From positions 1 through 36,889 of the forward strand of contig JAEOTR010000006.1 in NCBI GenBank assembly GCA_016839705.1: a stretch of 36,889 bases of DNA, in the 5' to 3' direction. This stretch comes from Promethearchaeota archaeon (lineage in GTDB: Archaea > Asgardarchaeota > Lokiarchaeia > Sigyniarchaeales > SOKP01). The notes beneath the pieces were generated by a model. It saw nothing but the letters and a program-made list of their open reading frames with translations. It was not told where the DNA came from and did not search any database. Positions 26,709 to 35,185 of this stretch are shown one piece after another; position 1 is the first letter of the stretch, and the number at the start of each line of letters is the position of its first letter. The position numbers were made by a program, and so were the translations under genes.

Positions 26709-27521
26709 TTATCTTGTCCTATGATCCCATTTTCCAATATTTTTAGTATAGTATCGAGAGAACATAATATAACAGATGTCAGGTAAGTCTTTATCTAAGT
26801 TATTAATAGTAATAAATCGAAGAATGTGATTTATGAAAAAGATTCCAATGAATTCTGCATGATAACTACCTAAATTTGCTCCTAATTTTTCCCCATAAAA
26901 TTTGATATCTAATCCATTCTGTTTATCCCACATCACCTCAGTAAAGATTTTTGGGAAGATCTCTTTTTTAATTCTCCATTTATTATCCGTTTTCCCTACT
27001 TCAGCTCCAAGGAAATTCGCAAGTGATTCTATGTCTTCTTCTCGTAAATATATAAAAGGTTCATTTCTTTGAAGAAGGACTTTTTCCATTAATTCTGATT
27101 TAGAAGTATAGTTCTTTTCAAATGGTTCTTCTCCCTTCAATTTTCTTTCGATAAATTCCAGAACAATATCGATGTATGTGGCACTATCTTCACCGGGTAC
27201 CCAAGTAACATGTTTACCTGAAAAATAAAATTTAAACTCTCCCTCAATGTCATCTCCAAATTCATTTCCAAAATAAGAATAAGCCATGTGTATATTCACA
27301 TCAGGGAACATTTCGATTGAGATGGTCCAGTCTTCACTAAATCCGATATTTTCAATTTTTCCCCCGAGATCTTCAATAACAATCCTTTCTAACTTATCTT
27401 TTTCAATTTTAATAAACAGTGGATATTTAGCAAGACTTATATCTTCTAGTTCTTTCTCATGTGGACCTCTTACACCTGTGGCATCAATTTGACCTACAGT
27501 CCAATATTTCTGTTTTGGCAT
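26709..27521 (-). CDS. Unknown protein with internal domain duplication
   Basis: Two units of about 85 residues appear to be related. Unit 1 (about 50-130) and unit 2 (about 165-245) both follow 'LGG/LGA ... W.I..E.FP ... IKFYF.G/IKFYGEK ... I..I...I.R'. No TM helix, signal or known catalytic motif is seen. The ATG is chosen because its codon follows a 12-base gap after the upstream methyltransferase stop, which makes a two-gene operon. The gene converges with the longin-wHTH gene at 26692 with 16 bases between. Family not recognised; a distant match to DUF3786-type domains is possible but I cannot confirm it. Confidence 0.6.
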   Translation of the reverse strand: MPKQKYWTVGQIDATGVRGPHEKELEDISLAKYPLFIKIEKDKLERIVIEDLGGKIENIGFSEDWTISIEMFPDVNIHMAYSYFGNEFGDDIEGEFKFYFSGKHVTWVPGEDSATYIDIVLEFIERKLKGEEPFEKNYTSKSELMEKVLLQRNEPFIYLREEDIESLANFLGAEVGKTDNKWRIKKEIFPKIFTEVMWDKQNGLDIKFYGEKLGANLGSYHAEFIGIFFINHILRFITINNLDKDLPDICYIMFSRYYTKNIGKWDHRTR

Positions 27522-27532
27522 ATTGAATAAAA

Positions 27533-28870
27533 TTAATATTTTTTTTTGAATTTTGCGATAAAAAAACCTTCTGTATGGTGCTGAGCTGGAAATAGCCTAG
27601 CGGTTCCATGGATATAACTCCCTTCAAGTTGATAACTTCTTCCTAGCCAATCAGGTAGCTTCATAGCTTCTAATTTATCTAAAAAATTTTTAACTTGATA
27701 TTCTCCTTCTTCACTATAAAGACTACATGTGGAATAAACAAGAATTCCTGATGGTTTTAATAATTCAATAGCAGATTTTAATAACTTTTCTTGAAGGATC
27801 ATATTTTGATGTAGAAATTTTTCAGTTTGACGCCATTTTAATGCAGGGTTAGATAATAAGGCCCCACTCCCAGTACATGGAGCATCCAATAGTATCTTAT
27901 CGAATTTTAATGATGATCGTAAGGGTACGGAAATGCTATCTGAGTTAAGAATCTGAATTTTATTATTAGTAATTCGTCCCGTAAATTCTTTTAATGTGTT
28001 TGTTCTTTCTGAAGAGAAATCAATGGCAATAATCTTTGATTTATTTTTTGTATAATGTGAAATAAGAGACGTTTTTACTCCCGGGGCTGCGCACATATCT
28101 AAAATTAAGTCTTCTGGTTCAGGAAATAAGAGATCAACTATGCTAGCTGAAGCTTTATCTAAAATGATAATATCTCCTGAGTGAACTAACTCTGAATCTA
28201 CAAATTTGTTCTTAAGATTTATCGGAATATGATAAAGATGAGAGACATTAGAATCTTTTTGGAATATTTGATCAGTCTGTGATGTGACCGGTTTAAAATT
28301 CTTGAAAGAAGAAGTACTTAATATAAAATCAACATCCTTGGCTAAATAAGTGGAGAAATAATCTTTTTCTTTGAAACTATTCATGAATCTAAGGTTTTCC
28401 TTTATATAACTAGAGTCCATAACTTCCTGTAACTTCTCAATAAAAAAGGAGGGTATAGATTCTGTGATACTTAACCTTTCAATATTGGACTTGCCTTTTA
28501 AAGCAATTTCCCATGAAAAAGTTTTAGCTTTCATACTAAAAGATTTAAAATGTTCAAAATTTCTGTCAATAATCCTATAATACTTTAGTTCATTTAGTAA
28601 AGAATCAAGAGCTACATTTTCAAGTCGAATTCGATATGTAATATAAAATAATAAGGCTTGTTCGAATTCGTTGAATTCATCATTTAAATTAAGTGATCTT
28701 AAAGTTTTTTTAATAATATAGTTTAGTTTATTCCAGTTTCTAATTACCTCAGAAAAATAATAAATAATTTGAGGATCTAAAGTGCTATCTCTCGGAAGAG
28801 AAAACCTTTTACTTTTTTTAAACTTCTCTATGAATTCAATTAAGTTTTGAATTGATTCTGAGACATTCAA
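27533..28870 (-). CDS. RsmB/NOP2-family RNA (cytosine-5) methyltransferase
   Basis: These enzymes put a methyl group from S-adenosylmethionine on C5 of cytidine in rRNA or tRNA using two cysteines. The SAM-binding loop 'LDMCAAPGVKT', motif IV 'DAPCTGSG' and motif VI 'YSTCSLYSEEGE' are all intact, including both catalytic cysteines. The first 150 residues are helical and suit a NusB-like domain, as in RsmB; the middle (about 160-240) fits a ferredoxin-like/N1 region. Length (445 aa) is normal. The target RNA cannot be told (rRNA or tRNA). A TATA-like stretch (TTTATTTATTAAAA) is near 28888-28900, suggesting a short-leader transcript. It is the first gene of an operon with the duplicated-domain protein. 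Confidence 0.92.
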   Translation of the reverse strand: MNVSESIQNLIEFIEKFKKSKRFSLPRDSTLDPQIIYYFSEVIRNWNKLNYIIKKTLRSLNLNDEFNEFEQALLFYITYRIRLENVALDSLLNELKYYRIIDRNFEHFKSFSMKAKTFSWEIALKGKSNIERLSITESIPSFFIEKLQEVMDSSYIKENLRFMNSFKEKDYFSTYLAKDVDFILSTSSFKNFKPVTSQTDQIFQKDSNVSHLYHIPINLKNKFVDSELVHSGDIIILDKASASIVDLLFPEPEDLILDMCAAPGVKTSLISHYTKNKSKIIAIDFSSERTNTLKEFTGRITNNKIQILNSDSISVPLRSSLKFDKILLDAPCTGSGALLSNPALKWRQTEKFLHQNMILQEKLLKSAIELLKPSGILVYSTCSLYSEEGEYQVKNFLDKLEAMKLPDWLGRSYQLEGSYIHGTARLFPAQHHTEGFFIAKFKKKY

Positions 28871-28907
28871 TTTTAAAATGACTCTGTTTTAATAAATAAA
28901 CAAGCAT

Positions 28908-28964
28908 AAAAAAAAAGTTTTATTCCGTTTTAAATTGTTGAAAATAGAAGAATAGAAAAAAAAA
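28908..28964 (-). terminator. Double T-run terminator
   Basis: Reading the minus strand, runs of nine T (28964-28956 and 28916-28908) follow the stop of the giant ectodomain-longin gene at 28971 and precede the methyltransferase promoter. Confidence 0.6.
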
Positions 28965-28970
28965 TGTTAT

Positions 28971-31900
28971 TTAGTCTAATTCTACTGGTATAATAATCCC
29001 TTTTCTTTTTAGGGAGATAATGGTGCTTATTATTTCATCTCTCGATGCTTTTCTTCCCGCTAAACCAAAGTTTAAAAGACTAGATATAAAGAAGAATTTT
29101 CTCTCTTTCTGAATTTGTTCAGCGACTTCTGCAAGAGCTTTTTCTAAACCCTTTAGTTTTATTACTCCATAATGCTTTCCTAATTGAAGTGGATAGACAA
29201 AGGTAACATTGAAATATTTTTCAATTAAATCATCAGTAATTCTAAAGGGGGTAATATCACCTTTGAAATTCGTAAGTTCAGTTTCAAATCTTCTCTCAAA
29301 ATGTTCTGTAAATGCTCCTTGGCTTTCTTTTAATTTTTGTGAGGGACTGCCATCTAGTATCAAAGCTACTCGAACATAATCACCATCTGTTATAATAATT
29401 TTAAAGTCATAATAATCCATTTCAAAACCCTTCCCCTTTGTTAAAGCAGTACTATCCTTTTTTATTTCTGTCCTGAATTGCGAAATCGCTTGTAGAAACC
29501 CTGATATTAAATCAGAATCTAAGCCTTCTAAAGAGATTTGTTTATCATAGAGTGAGACTCCGCCTTCTTTATCCAATATCATAATATATGCTATCTTTAA
29601 CAAATCATCTAAGATCATCGCTTCTCCTGCCCAAGTTCTCCTTTGTTTCGAATGTTTAAAGTGCCTTAATGAAACAAATGTAATAGCCGCGAGTAATCCC
29701 CCTAATATATAAGGTAAATACCTCATAAATTGTTCCATAAAAAGTGTAAACTCACTTACAATTTTGATATATCCTGAAATAACTTCTGCACTTGTGTACA
29801 ATCCTTCTTCTGCAAACCTTGCTCGAATAGAATACCTAGTACCCGTACTCGCAAAATTTAGGGAGGTAGTTGCTATCCCTTGATCATTTGATATAGCCGT
29901 AGCTTCATATATTGTAATATTATTTGCATTTAAAATCTCAAAGATTACCTCAATATTTTCTAATGGTTTGCCTCCTGGTTCAAGTACTCTTATTGAAAAA
30001 AACTGAGTTCCTGTCATATATTGTGATGCCGGATTTTCAATGAACTCTATTAAAGGTATTATTTTAAAACGTTCATAGGTTCCGTTTACATCAAATCTAA
30101 TTGCATGCCATAAAGAAGTTACTTCGAATTCAAAAAATCCTTGGTTGATTTCTGCATTATCAATATCCGCTTCCCAAATCCCTTTGCCAATTCCATTGTC
30201 AGTCACATCTACCCCAAAGTTTTTTAAGCCAATATCAGAAGGAGTTAAAGTGTTGCTATTTATTCCTAAACCCAGAGACGAGGAAATATCTGAAGTAATA
30301 GCATTTTGGATGTAGAAATTAACACTAAATTCATTGATAGAAACATTAAATCCCACATCATCCGAGTTGTTTGTAGTATAGACTAATATAAAAAATGCTT
30401 CATTATCTTGTGTTTCATTTAAAATATTTAAAAAGATCCATGTAAAACCCGCATCAAATTGAAGAACATCAGTAGTTTCATTCATATGAGCGAATTTTCT
30501 AACATCACTCATTAAAATCCACTCACCCTCATTAGTTTCATCATCGAGGATGTCAAACGATGCATTTCCTTTGTAAAGTGCTAAAGCTGCCAAGTCAAGA
30601 TTATCTGGTTTACTAACATTAGAAGTTATTCTTATATCCATTAAAGGGACTATTGGATTTGGATATGAAGCAATCCAATCATAATAATCAATATCCCAGA
30701 AGGAACTATCAAGTTCGTTTAAAACGTTGTAAGTAAGGAAGAATGATATCGTATCATTATTGGCCTGTGCTTCGTAATAATCATTATCAATAAAATTCAA
30801 CGATTCAATGTCTTGATCCCCAAATGGAGCGCTTGTTCCATTGAAAACATTTACACTATTTGTAAAATACAAGTCTTGAACTAATGGATCATGAGGTTGT
30901 ATCGAATCAAGGTTTTCTAATTCTCCCACTTCAACCCTAAATTGATTAACAGAAACATTGAAAGGAGTACCTTTTCCAATATATTCAAGTTTAAATCTAA
31001 GAGTGTTATTAGCACTGGGTTTAAGGGGATTATTATTCATAGCATAAAGAAGCAGAAGCTTTTCTGACGGATTTCTTATTGAGAAATAAAGTGTTGATTC
31101 AGTTGCCTGAACTATATCATAATCAAGAGGAACCCATTTATTCGCTGTCATTCCTGCTTTGTAATTATATATCGAAATGTTGGCAGATTGAATATGTTGA
31201 ATATCAGAAACATTAACTGTTAAGTAGAAATCAAAACTAAAAATAAATTTATAGTGCTCATATATCCACTCAAGACTCTTTGACCGGAAAATTAACTCCC
31301 AAAAGGTATAAGGTGAATTTTTTAATTCTTGGAGTTCAAAAGTAACATCAATAGTAACATTGTTAGCATCACCAGCTATATATCTATCATCATCATCTTG
31401 AGTAAATGAATTAATATCTCCACTATAATAAGTCCCATTTGCGACCTGTGATGTCATTACATGGTTAGTTGTATAATCATCAAAAGAAAAATCAGGGGAT
31501 ATAGCAAAAGTTGTACCTTCTCCTAAACCATCATTTTCCTCATCATCGGGATTAAAATAAAGGAATTTAGGACCTCCTCCTGTTGGTGAATCATCCTGAG
31601 GTATTTTTATTCTGAATGCAAACCAATATTTTTCAGTTCCTTGTTCTAATGTCATATTTGTTTTTGTAATATCTAAAAATACCGGACCTGAATCTGAATC
31701 TTCAAAATCAAAAACTTCCCAGTGGGCAGCAAAAACTAATGGGTGAGCTTTTTCTAGAATTCCCAAAGTAATTACCGTATTTGGGGTTCCCATTATATCG
31801 TTGGAACAATTTACAATCGCAACTTCCCATGAATTCTCATCTGTAAATGAGCTAGGATTATTAATGTCCTGAATTAGAACACTAACATTGTTTACATATT

Positions 31901-32297
31901 GACTCATTTCTATCGAGAATTTTTGATAGATATAAGTTGAACCTGAACGAGAACTAGAAATAAATTCTGAGAAACCATCTTCGATGTATCTTGTATAGTT
32001 TATTGCAGTAATATTCTCAAAATCCATTTTAGCATGCGAAATATTATAATTTGGGATATAGATACTAGGTTGGATGTTTAAATTGGATTGTTCTCGATTG
32101 ACGTAGCAATAATTGTTAATCCATGTAAAATTATCGAAAATTTTTCCTGTACGATTAATTGCTTGAGGATATAGGTTATTTAGATTTTGACTGGAGTCTG
32201 ATGTGTTATTGCTTGACGAGTTTGAATTATAGATTGGTATTAAAACAAATGTAATTAAGAAAAGGGGTAAAAAAATTTTGTTTTTAATTGTTTTCAT
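28971..32297 (-). CDS. Signal peptide-ectodomain-TM-longin-like membrane protein
   Basis: A hydrophobic signal sequence or anchor covers residues 5-25. About 820 extracellular residues follow, beta-rich with more than twenty N-x-S/T sequons and an Ig-like/invasin-type module at about 755-845 (FFSIRVLEPGGKPLENIEV). A TM helix (about 853-878) is followed by basic residues. The cytosolic part has a longin/roadblock-like domain (about 893-1030: 'KIAYIMILDKEGGVSLYD', 'FKIIITDGDYVRVALILDG') and a helical tail. The membrane plan matches the left-edge giant protein, so two such proteins flank this window. It is likely glycosylated and cell-surface exposed. GAGG about 10 bases before the ATG and TTTAAAAG near 32322 support the start. 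A ligand is not evident. Confidence 0.82.
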   Translation of the reverse strand: MKTIKNKIFLPLFLITFVLIPIYNSNSSSNNTSDSSQNLNNLYPQAINRTGKIFDNFTWINNYCYVNREQSNLNIQPSIYIPNYNISHAKMDFENITAINYTRYIEDGFSEFISSSRSGSTYIYQKFSIEMSQYVNNVSVLIQDINNPSSFTDENSWEVAIVNCSNDIMGTPNTVITLGILEKAHPLVFAAHWEVFDFEDSDSGPVFLDITKTNMTLEQGTEKYWFAFRIKIPQDDSPTGGGPKFLYFNPDDEENDGLGEGTTFAISPDFSFDDYTTNHVMTSQVANGTYYSGDINSFTQDDDDRYIAGDANNVTIDVTFELQELKNSPYTFWELIFRSKSLEWIYEHYKFIFSFDFYLTVNVSDIQHIQSANISIYNYKAGMTANKWVPLDYDIVQATESTLYFSIRNPSEKLLLLYAMNNNPLKPSANNTLRFKLEYIGKGTPFNVSVNQFRVEVGELENLDSIQPHDPLVQDLYFTNSVNVFNGTSAPFGDQDIESLNFIDNDYYEAQANNDTISFFLTYNVLNELDSSFWDIDYYDWIASYPNPIVPLMDIRITSNVSKPDNLDLAALALYKGNASFDILDDETNEGEWILMSDVRKFAHMNETTDVLQFDAGFTWIFLNILNETQDNEAFFILVYTTNNSDDVGFNVSINEFSVNFYIQNAITSDISSSLGLGINSNTLTPSDIGLKNFGVDVTDNGIGKGIWEADIDNAEINQGFFEFEVTSLWHAIRFDVNGTYERFKIIPLIEFIENPASQYMTGTQFFSIRVLEPGGKPLENIEVIFEILNANNITIYEATAISNDQGIATTSLNFASTGTRYSIRARFAEEGLYTSAEVISGYIKIVSEFTLFMEQFMRYLPYILGGLLAAITFVSLRHFKHSKQRRTWAGEAMILDDLLKIAYIMILDKEGGVSLYDKQISLEGLDSDLISGFLQAISQFRTEIKKDSTALTKGKGFEMDYYDFKIIITDGDYVRVALILDGSPSQKLKESQGAFTEHFERRFETELTNFKGDITPFRITDDLIEKYFNVTFVYPLQLGKHYGVIKLKGLEKALAEVAEQIQKERKFFFISSLLNFGLAGRKASRDEIISTIISLKRKGIIIPVELD

Positions 32298-32451
32298 TAC
32301 TCAAATCCTCATTATACTTTTAAATCAAAAAATTACTCTAGTTATAAATGATGGATCATACATTTAAAACTAGTTTTTCTAATGTAATAGAGAAAGCTTA
32401 AAATTTGCATCTCTAATACATAAAATTAACCTAATTATGAAGTTTTATATA

Positions 32452-32976
32452 TTAGTAATAATCTAGATTAAATCTACCTTTAATAATATCAAAAAGGAAT
32501 ATTCCAAGGGTTGCTAAAATCACTTCAGAAATAAATACATATAATAAATTCAACCATATAGGAAGTCCAAAACTAACATACAGAATTGTAGCAACATATA
32601 TTGAAATAATGATTGAATAAAGCACGCCTCCTAAATATTTTAGAAATTTTCTATTCCTGAATATAATGATGCAATACAATGCCGGTATATTTACAATGCA
32701 GCTAATCAAATCTATCGCACCCAAGGGTGAAGTGAGATTAACAAAAAAAACACCTAAAACATTCCCAAATAATCCCTCATAAGGGAAAATAATACACATT
32801 CCAACTATTAATTCAGCTACACGAAATTGTAGCTCTAAAAAACTTATCGGTTGAAATATATAGCCTAAGGCAGTATATAAAGCAGCGGTTATTGCTATCA
32901 AAGCCACTTTTAGACTAACACTCACTTTTTTAATGCTTTCAAATTCTTTTTCATCTCTAAAAGATTCATTTGTCAT
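32452..32976 (-). CDS. queT: QueT-family transporter (ECF-type S component)
   Basis: Five or six hydrophobic helices and the signature 'LELQFRVAELIVG' mark the QueT family, proposed substrate-binding subunits of energy-coupling-factor importers for queuosine precursors (preQ0/preQ1). Length (174 aa) is typical. Archaea use preQ0 for archaeosine, so uptake would serve tRNA modification. No ECF ATPase (EcfA) or EcfT gene is present here; they may lie elsewhere, or the protein may work alone. An 11-bp inverted repeat lies 35-68 bases upstream of the ATG. No preQ1 riboswitch fold is apparent. The start lacks a strong Shine-Dalgarno. Confidence 0.85.
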   Translation of the reverse strand: MTNESFRDEKEFESIKKVSVSLKVALIAITAALYTALGYIFQPISFLELQFRVAELIVGMCIIFPYEGLFGNVLGVFFVNLTSPLGAIDLISCIVNIPALYCIIIFRNRKFLKYLGGVLYSIIISIYVATILYVSFGLPIWLNLLYVFISEVILATLGIFLFDIIKGRFNLDYY

Positions 32977-33010
32977 ATCTTAAAACCGTAAAAGTATTGA
33001 TAGTCTGTTC

Positions 33011-33044
33011 TTAAATGTTAATTAAATAAATACTTAACATTTAA
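33011..33044 (-). promoter_or_regulatory. Perfect 11-bp inverted repeat upstream of queT
   Basis: TTAAATGTTAA (33011-33021) and TTAACATTTAA (33034-33044) are exact reverse complements. The 12-base spacer reads GTATTTATTTAA on the minus strand and could hold the TATA box. A protein bound to both arms would cover the promoter, so a repressor site is a reasonable reading. Confidence 0.55.
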
Positions 33045-33114
33045 TATTTACTTCCTATATTTGATCTTGTCTAAGTTGAAAAAGATTCTATTAAAAATAA
33101 TAATACTACTAATT

Positions 33115-33129
33115 AAAAAAGAAAAAAAA
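33115..33129 (-). terminator. T-run terminator after the AOR gene
   Basis: Immediately after the AOR stop at 33130, the minus strand reads eight T, a C and then six T. The queT promoter region follows. Confidence 0.6.
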
Positions 33130-34971
33130 TTAATATAGATCAGTTATTACAAATCCTAAATTGAGATCTTTCAAGGTTTCTTCTAATGGATACGCACTTT
33201 CAGGATTCCATCCCATCTTTTCGCAATAACTTTTATAATCTGCAAGATAATCTATGCCAACCGCTCTTGAGGGTAATTTATTGTTAATAATGTCAATACC
33301 CTCTCTCAATGTAAATGCTTGTCTAAGGGTTTGAATTCTTAATCCAGTCTTGACTAATTCATCAATTGTAATATCCCAGCCCACTACTCCAGTAATTAAT
33401 TCCAGAAGAGGATATTTTTGAAATGAAGTAGCAAACTCGCATAAACCAAGGCTGTTTAAACTCTGCCAAATTCCAACAACCAACTTTTCTGCCTCACTCC
33501 TATTTTCACCAGAATTTGTATATCCTTCTGGTAAAGCAAATCCCTCAAATAATCCATTAGGTTTCCCTATTGGACCATATGAGCCAAAATCCAGTGTTGG
33601 TGTAGTATGTCTGCCTGGTGTAGGATCAAACGCGAAAGTTGCTCCCATACTCTTATAAAACTTTGAAGAATGCATTCCAAGTTCTTGACCCCCTGAATGA
33701 ATCGCGTACTCATGGCTCCCGTTTCCTATTTTTTCTGAAGCAATTTTTACACCATCTGCTAAAATATCTCCAATACCTTCACGATCTATCATTTTTTTCA
33801 CAAGTTCTACTATTGCTGATGAATTTCCCCAATTTAATTCAAGACCATCAGTCTCATCTTTGTTGATGATACCATTTTCAAAACACTCAATAGCAAAAGC
33901 AACTGCAGTCCCCGCTGAAATTGTGTCTATCCCTGCACGGTTGCATAAATCATTTATAGTAAATATCGACATTAAGTCATCATTTAACAACATAGGTCCA
34001 AAAACTGCACACGTTTCATATTCCGGGCGATGAGTTTCTTCAAGTCCTACTTCGGAAACTTTCATTATCGCACCACAATGCACTGGACATGAAAAACAAC
34101 CATAAGCTTTCTGTTTATATTTGGCTATTTCCATACCTGAGATTTTATTTTGACGTTCAGTAGGATAATCTTCTTTCGCGGTTCCACCCCAATTTTTTAC
34201 CGGCGTATCTCCCATTTGAACCATCATAGTATTACCTGCGGTAGTTCCTAATGTTTTGAATATTTGGGTTATTCCACCCTTGCTTTCTTGTATTTGTTGA
34301 TTATATTCTTTTGTGTGTTTTGAAAGTAAATCTTTATCTGCAAGAGAAATTTTATTATTTCCTTTAAGTACTATTGCTTTCAAGTTCTTAGAACCCATAA
34401 CAGCACCTAATCCAGATCTTCCTGCAATTCTCGCTTTATCATTAACAATACCAGAAATGAGAGATAAATTTTCACCTGCTTGACCAATACTCGCAACTTG
34501 AATTTTTCCATGTTTTTCAGTCAACTTTTCTTCTGTTTGAACAACATCTAAGCCCCATAGATCAGTTGCATCAATTATTTGTTTATCACCATCAATAATT
34601 GTGATATATTTAGGAGTATTTGCTTTTCCTTTGATTAATATCGCATCAAAACCGCATTTTTTAATTTCTGGTCCAAAATACCCACCACAGTTTGAGTCAC
34701 CCCACGTTCCTGTTAAAGGAGATTTTCCAGCAACCATAAATCGTCCTGTCAAAGGAGCGATAGTGCCAGTTAATAACCCTGGGAAGAATCCGAAAATAGA
34801 ATCTGAGCCCAAAGGATCTGTCTTCGCTGGCATGTGTTCATATATTAACTTAGCTGCTAAACCATAACCTCCTAAATATGAACGATAATATTCTTCAGGT
34901 AAGCTCTCTTCTTTAAAAGCTCCCTCCGAAAGATCGATCCATAAAATTTTTCCAAAATAACCATTTGTCAT
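33130..34971 (-). CDS. Aldehyde:ferredoxin oxidoreductase (tungsten AOR family)
   Basis: AOR-family enzymes oxidise aldehydes to acids (or the reverse) with a tungsto-bispyranopterin and a [4Fe-4S] cluster, using ferredoxin. The N-terminus 'GYFGKILWIDLSEG' and 'YLGGYGLAAKLIYE', then 'GTWGDSNCGGYFGPE' and 'GRSGLGAVMGSKNLKAI', are typical. Cluster ligands CFSCPVHC (about 288-296) and the distant Cys in 'SLGLCEF' (about 510) are intact. Length (613 aa) is normal. The ATG has AAAGG about 10 bases upstream. A 16-bp palindrome overlaps the expected transcription start. No MoaD or tungstate transporter is next to it. In an Asgard cell the role may be amino-acid- or fermentation-derived aldehyde turnover; the substrate is not determinable. 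Confidence 0.93.
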   Translation of the reverse strand: MTNGYFGKILWIDLSEGAFKEESLPEEYYRSYLGGYGLAAKLIYEHMPAKTDPLGSDSIFGFFPGLLTGTIAPLTGRFMVAGKSPLTGTWGDSNCGGYFGPEIKKCGFDAILIKGKANTPKYITIIDGDKQIIDATDLWGLDVVQTEEKLTEKHGKIQVASIGQAGENLSLISGIVNDKARIAGRSGLGAVMGSKNLKAIVLKGNNKISLADKDLLSKHTKEYNQQIQESKGGITQIFKTLGTTAGNTMMVQMGDTPVKNWGGTAKEDYPTERQNKISGMEIAKYKQKAYGCFSCPVHCGAIMKVSEVGLEETHRPEYETCAVFGPMLLNDDLMSIFTINDLCNRAGIDTISAGTAVAFAIECFENGIINKDETDGLELNWGNSSAIVELVKKMIDREGIGDILADGVKIASEKIGNGSHEYAIHSGGQELGMHSSKFYKSMGATFAFDPTPGRHTTPTLDFGSYGPIGKPNGLFEGFALPEGYTNSGENRSEAEKLVVGIWQSLNSLGLCEFATSFQKYPLLELITGVVGWDITIDELVKTGLRIQTLRQAFTLREGIDIINNKLPSRAVGIDYLADYKSYCEKMGWNPESAYPLEETLKDLNLGFVITDLY

Positions 34972-35017
34972 TTAAAGTTAAACCTTTTCTTGTTAATAGT
35001 TCGTAGTTCCCCTAATT

Positions 35018-35056
35018 TTTACAATATTGTAAAGAAAGAGAATACATGATATATAT
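35018..35056 (-). promoter_or_regulatory. AOR promoter with 16-bp perfect palindrome
   Basis: TTTACAATATTGTAAA (35018-35033) is a perfect palindrome. On the minus strand an ATATATAT-type TATA box lies just upstream (35056-35049), so the palindrome covers the expected transcription start. This suggests repression by a dimeric regulator. The AOR ATG is 46 bases downstream. Confidence 0.5.
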
Positions 35057-35185
35057 GATTAATTGTAGATTATTTTAATCACTTAAAAAGAAATTTATTT
35101 TAACAGATAAGTTAAATTCTTTTCTTAGAAAAACCTATAATACCTTTTCAATCAACTACGTTAGATATTTGAATAATTTTGAAAT

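Noticed and set aside
32977..33129. preQ1 riboswitch upstream of queT
   Set aside because: No C-rich/A-rich pseudoknot pattern seen; the visible structure is an AT-rich dyad that better fits a DNA operator.
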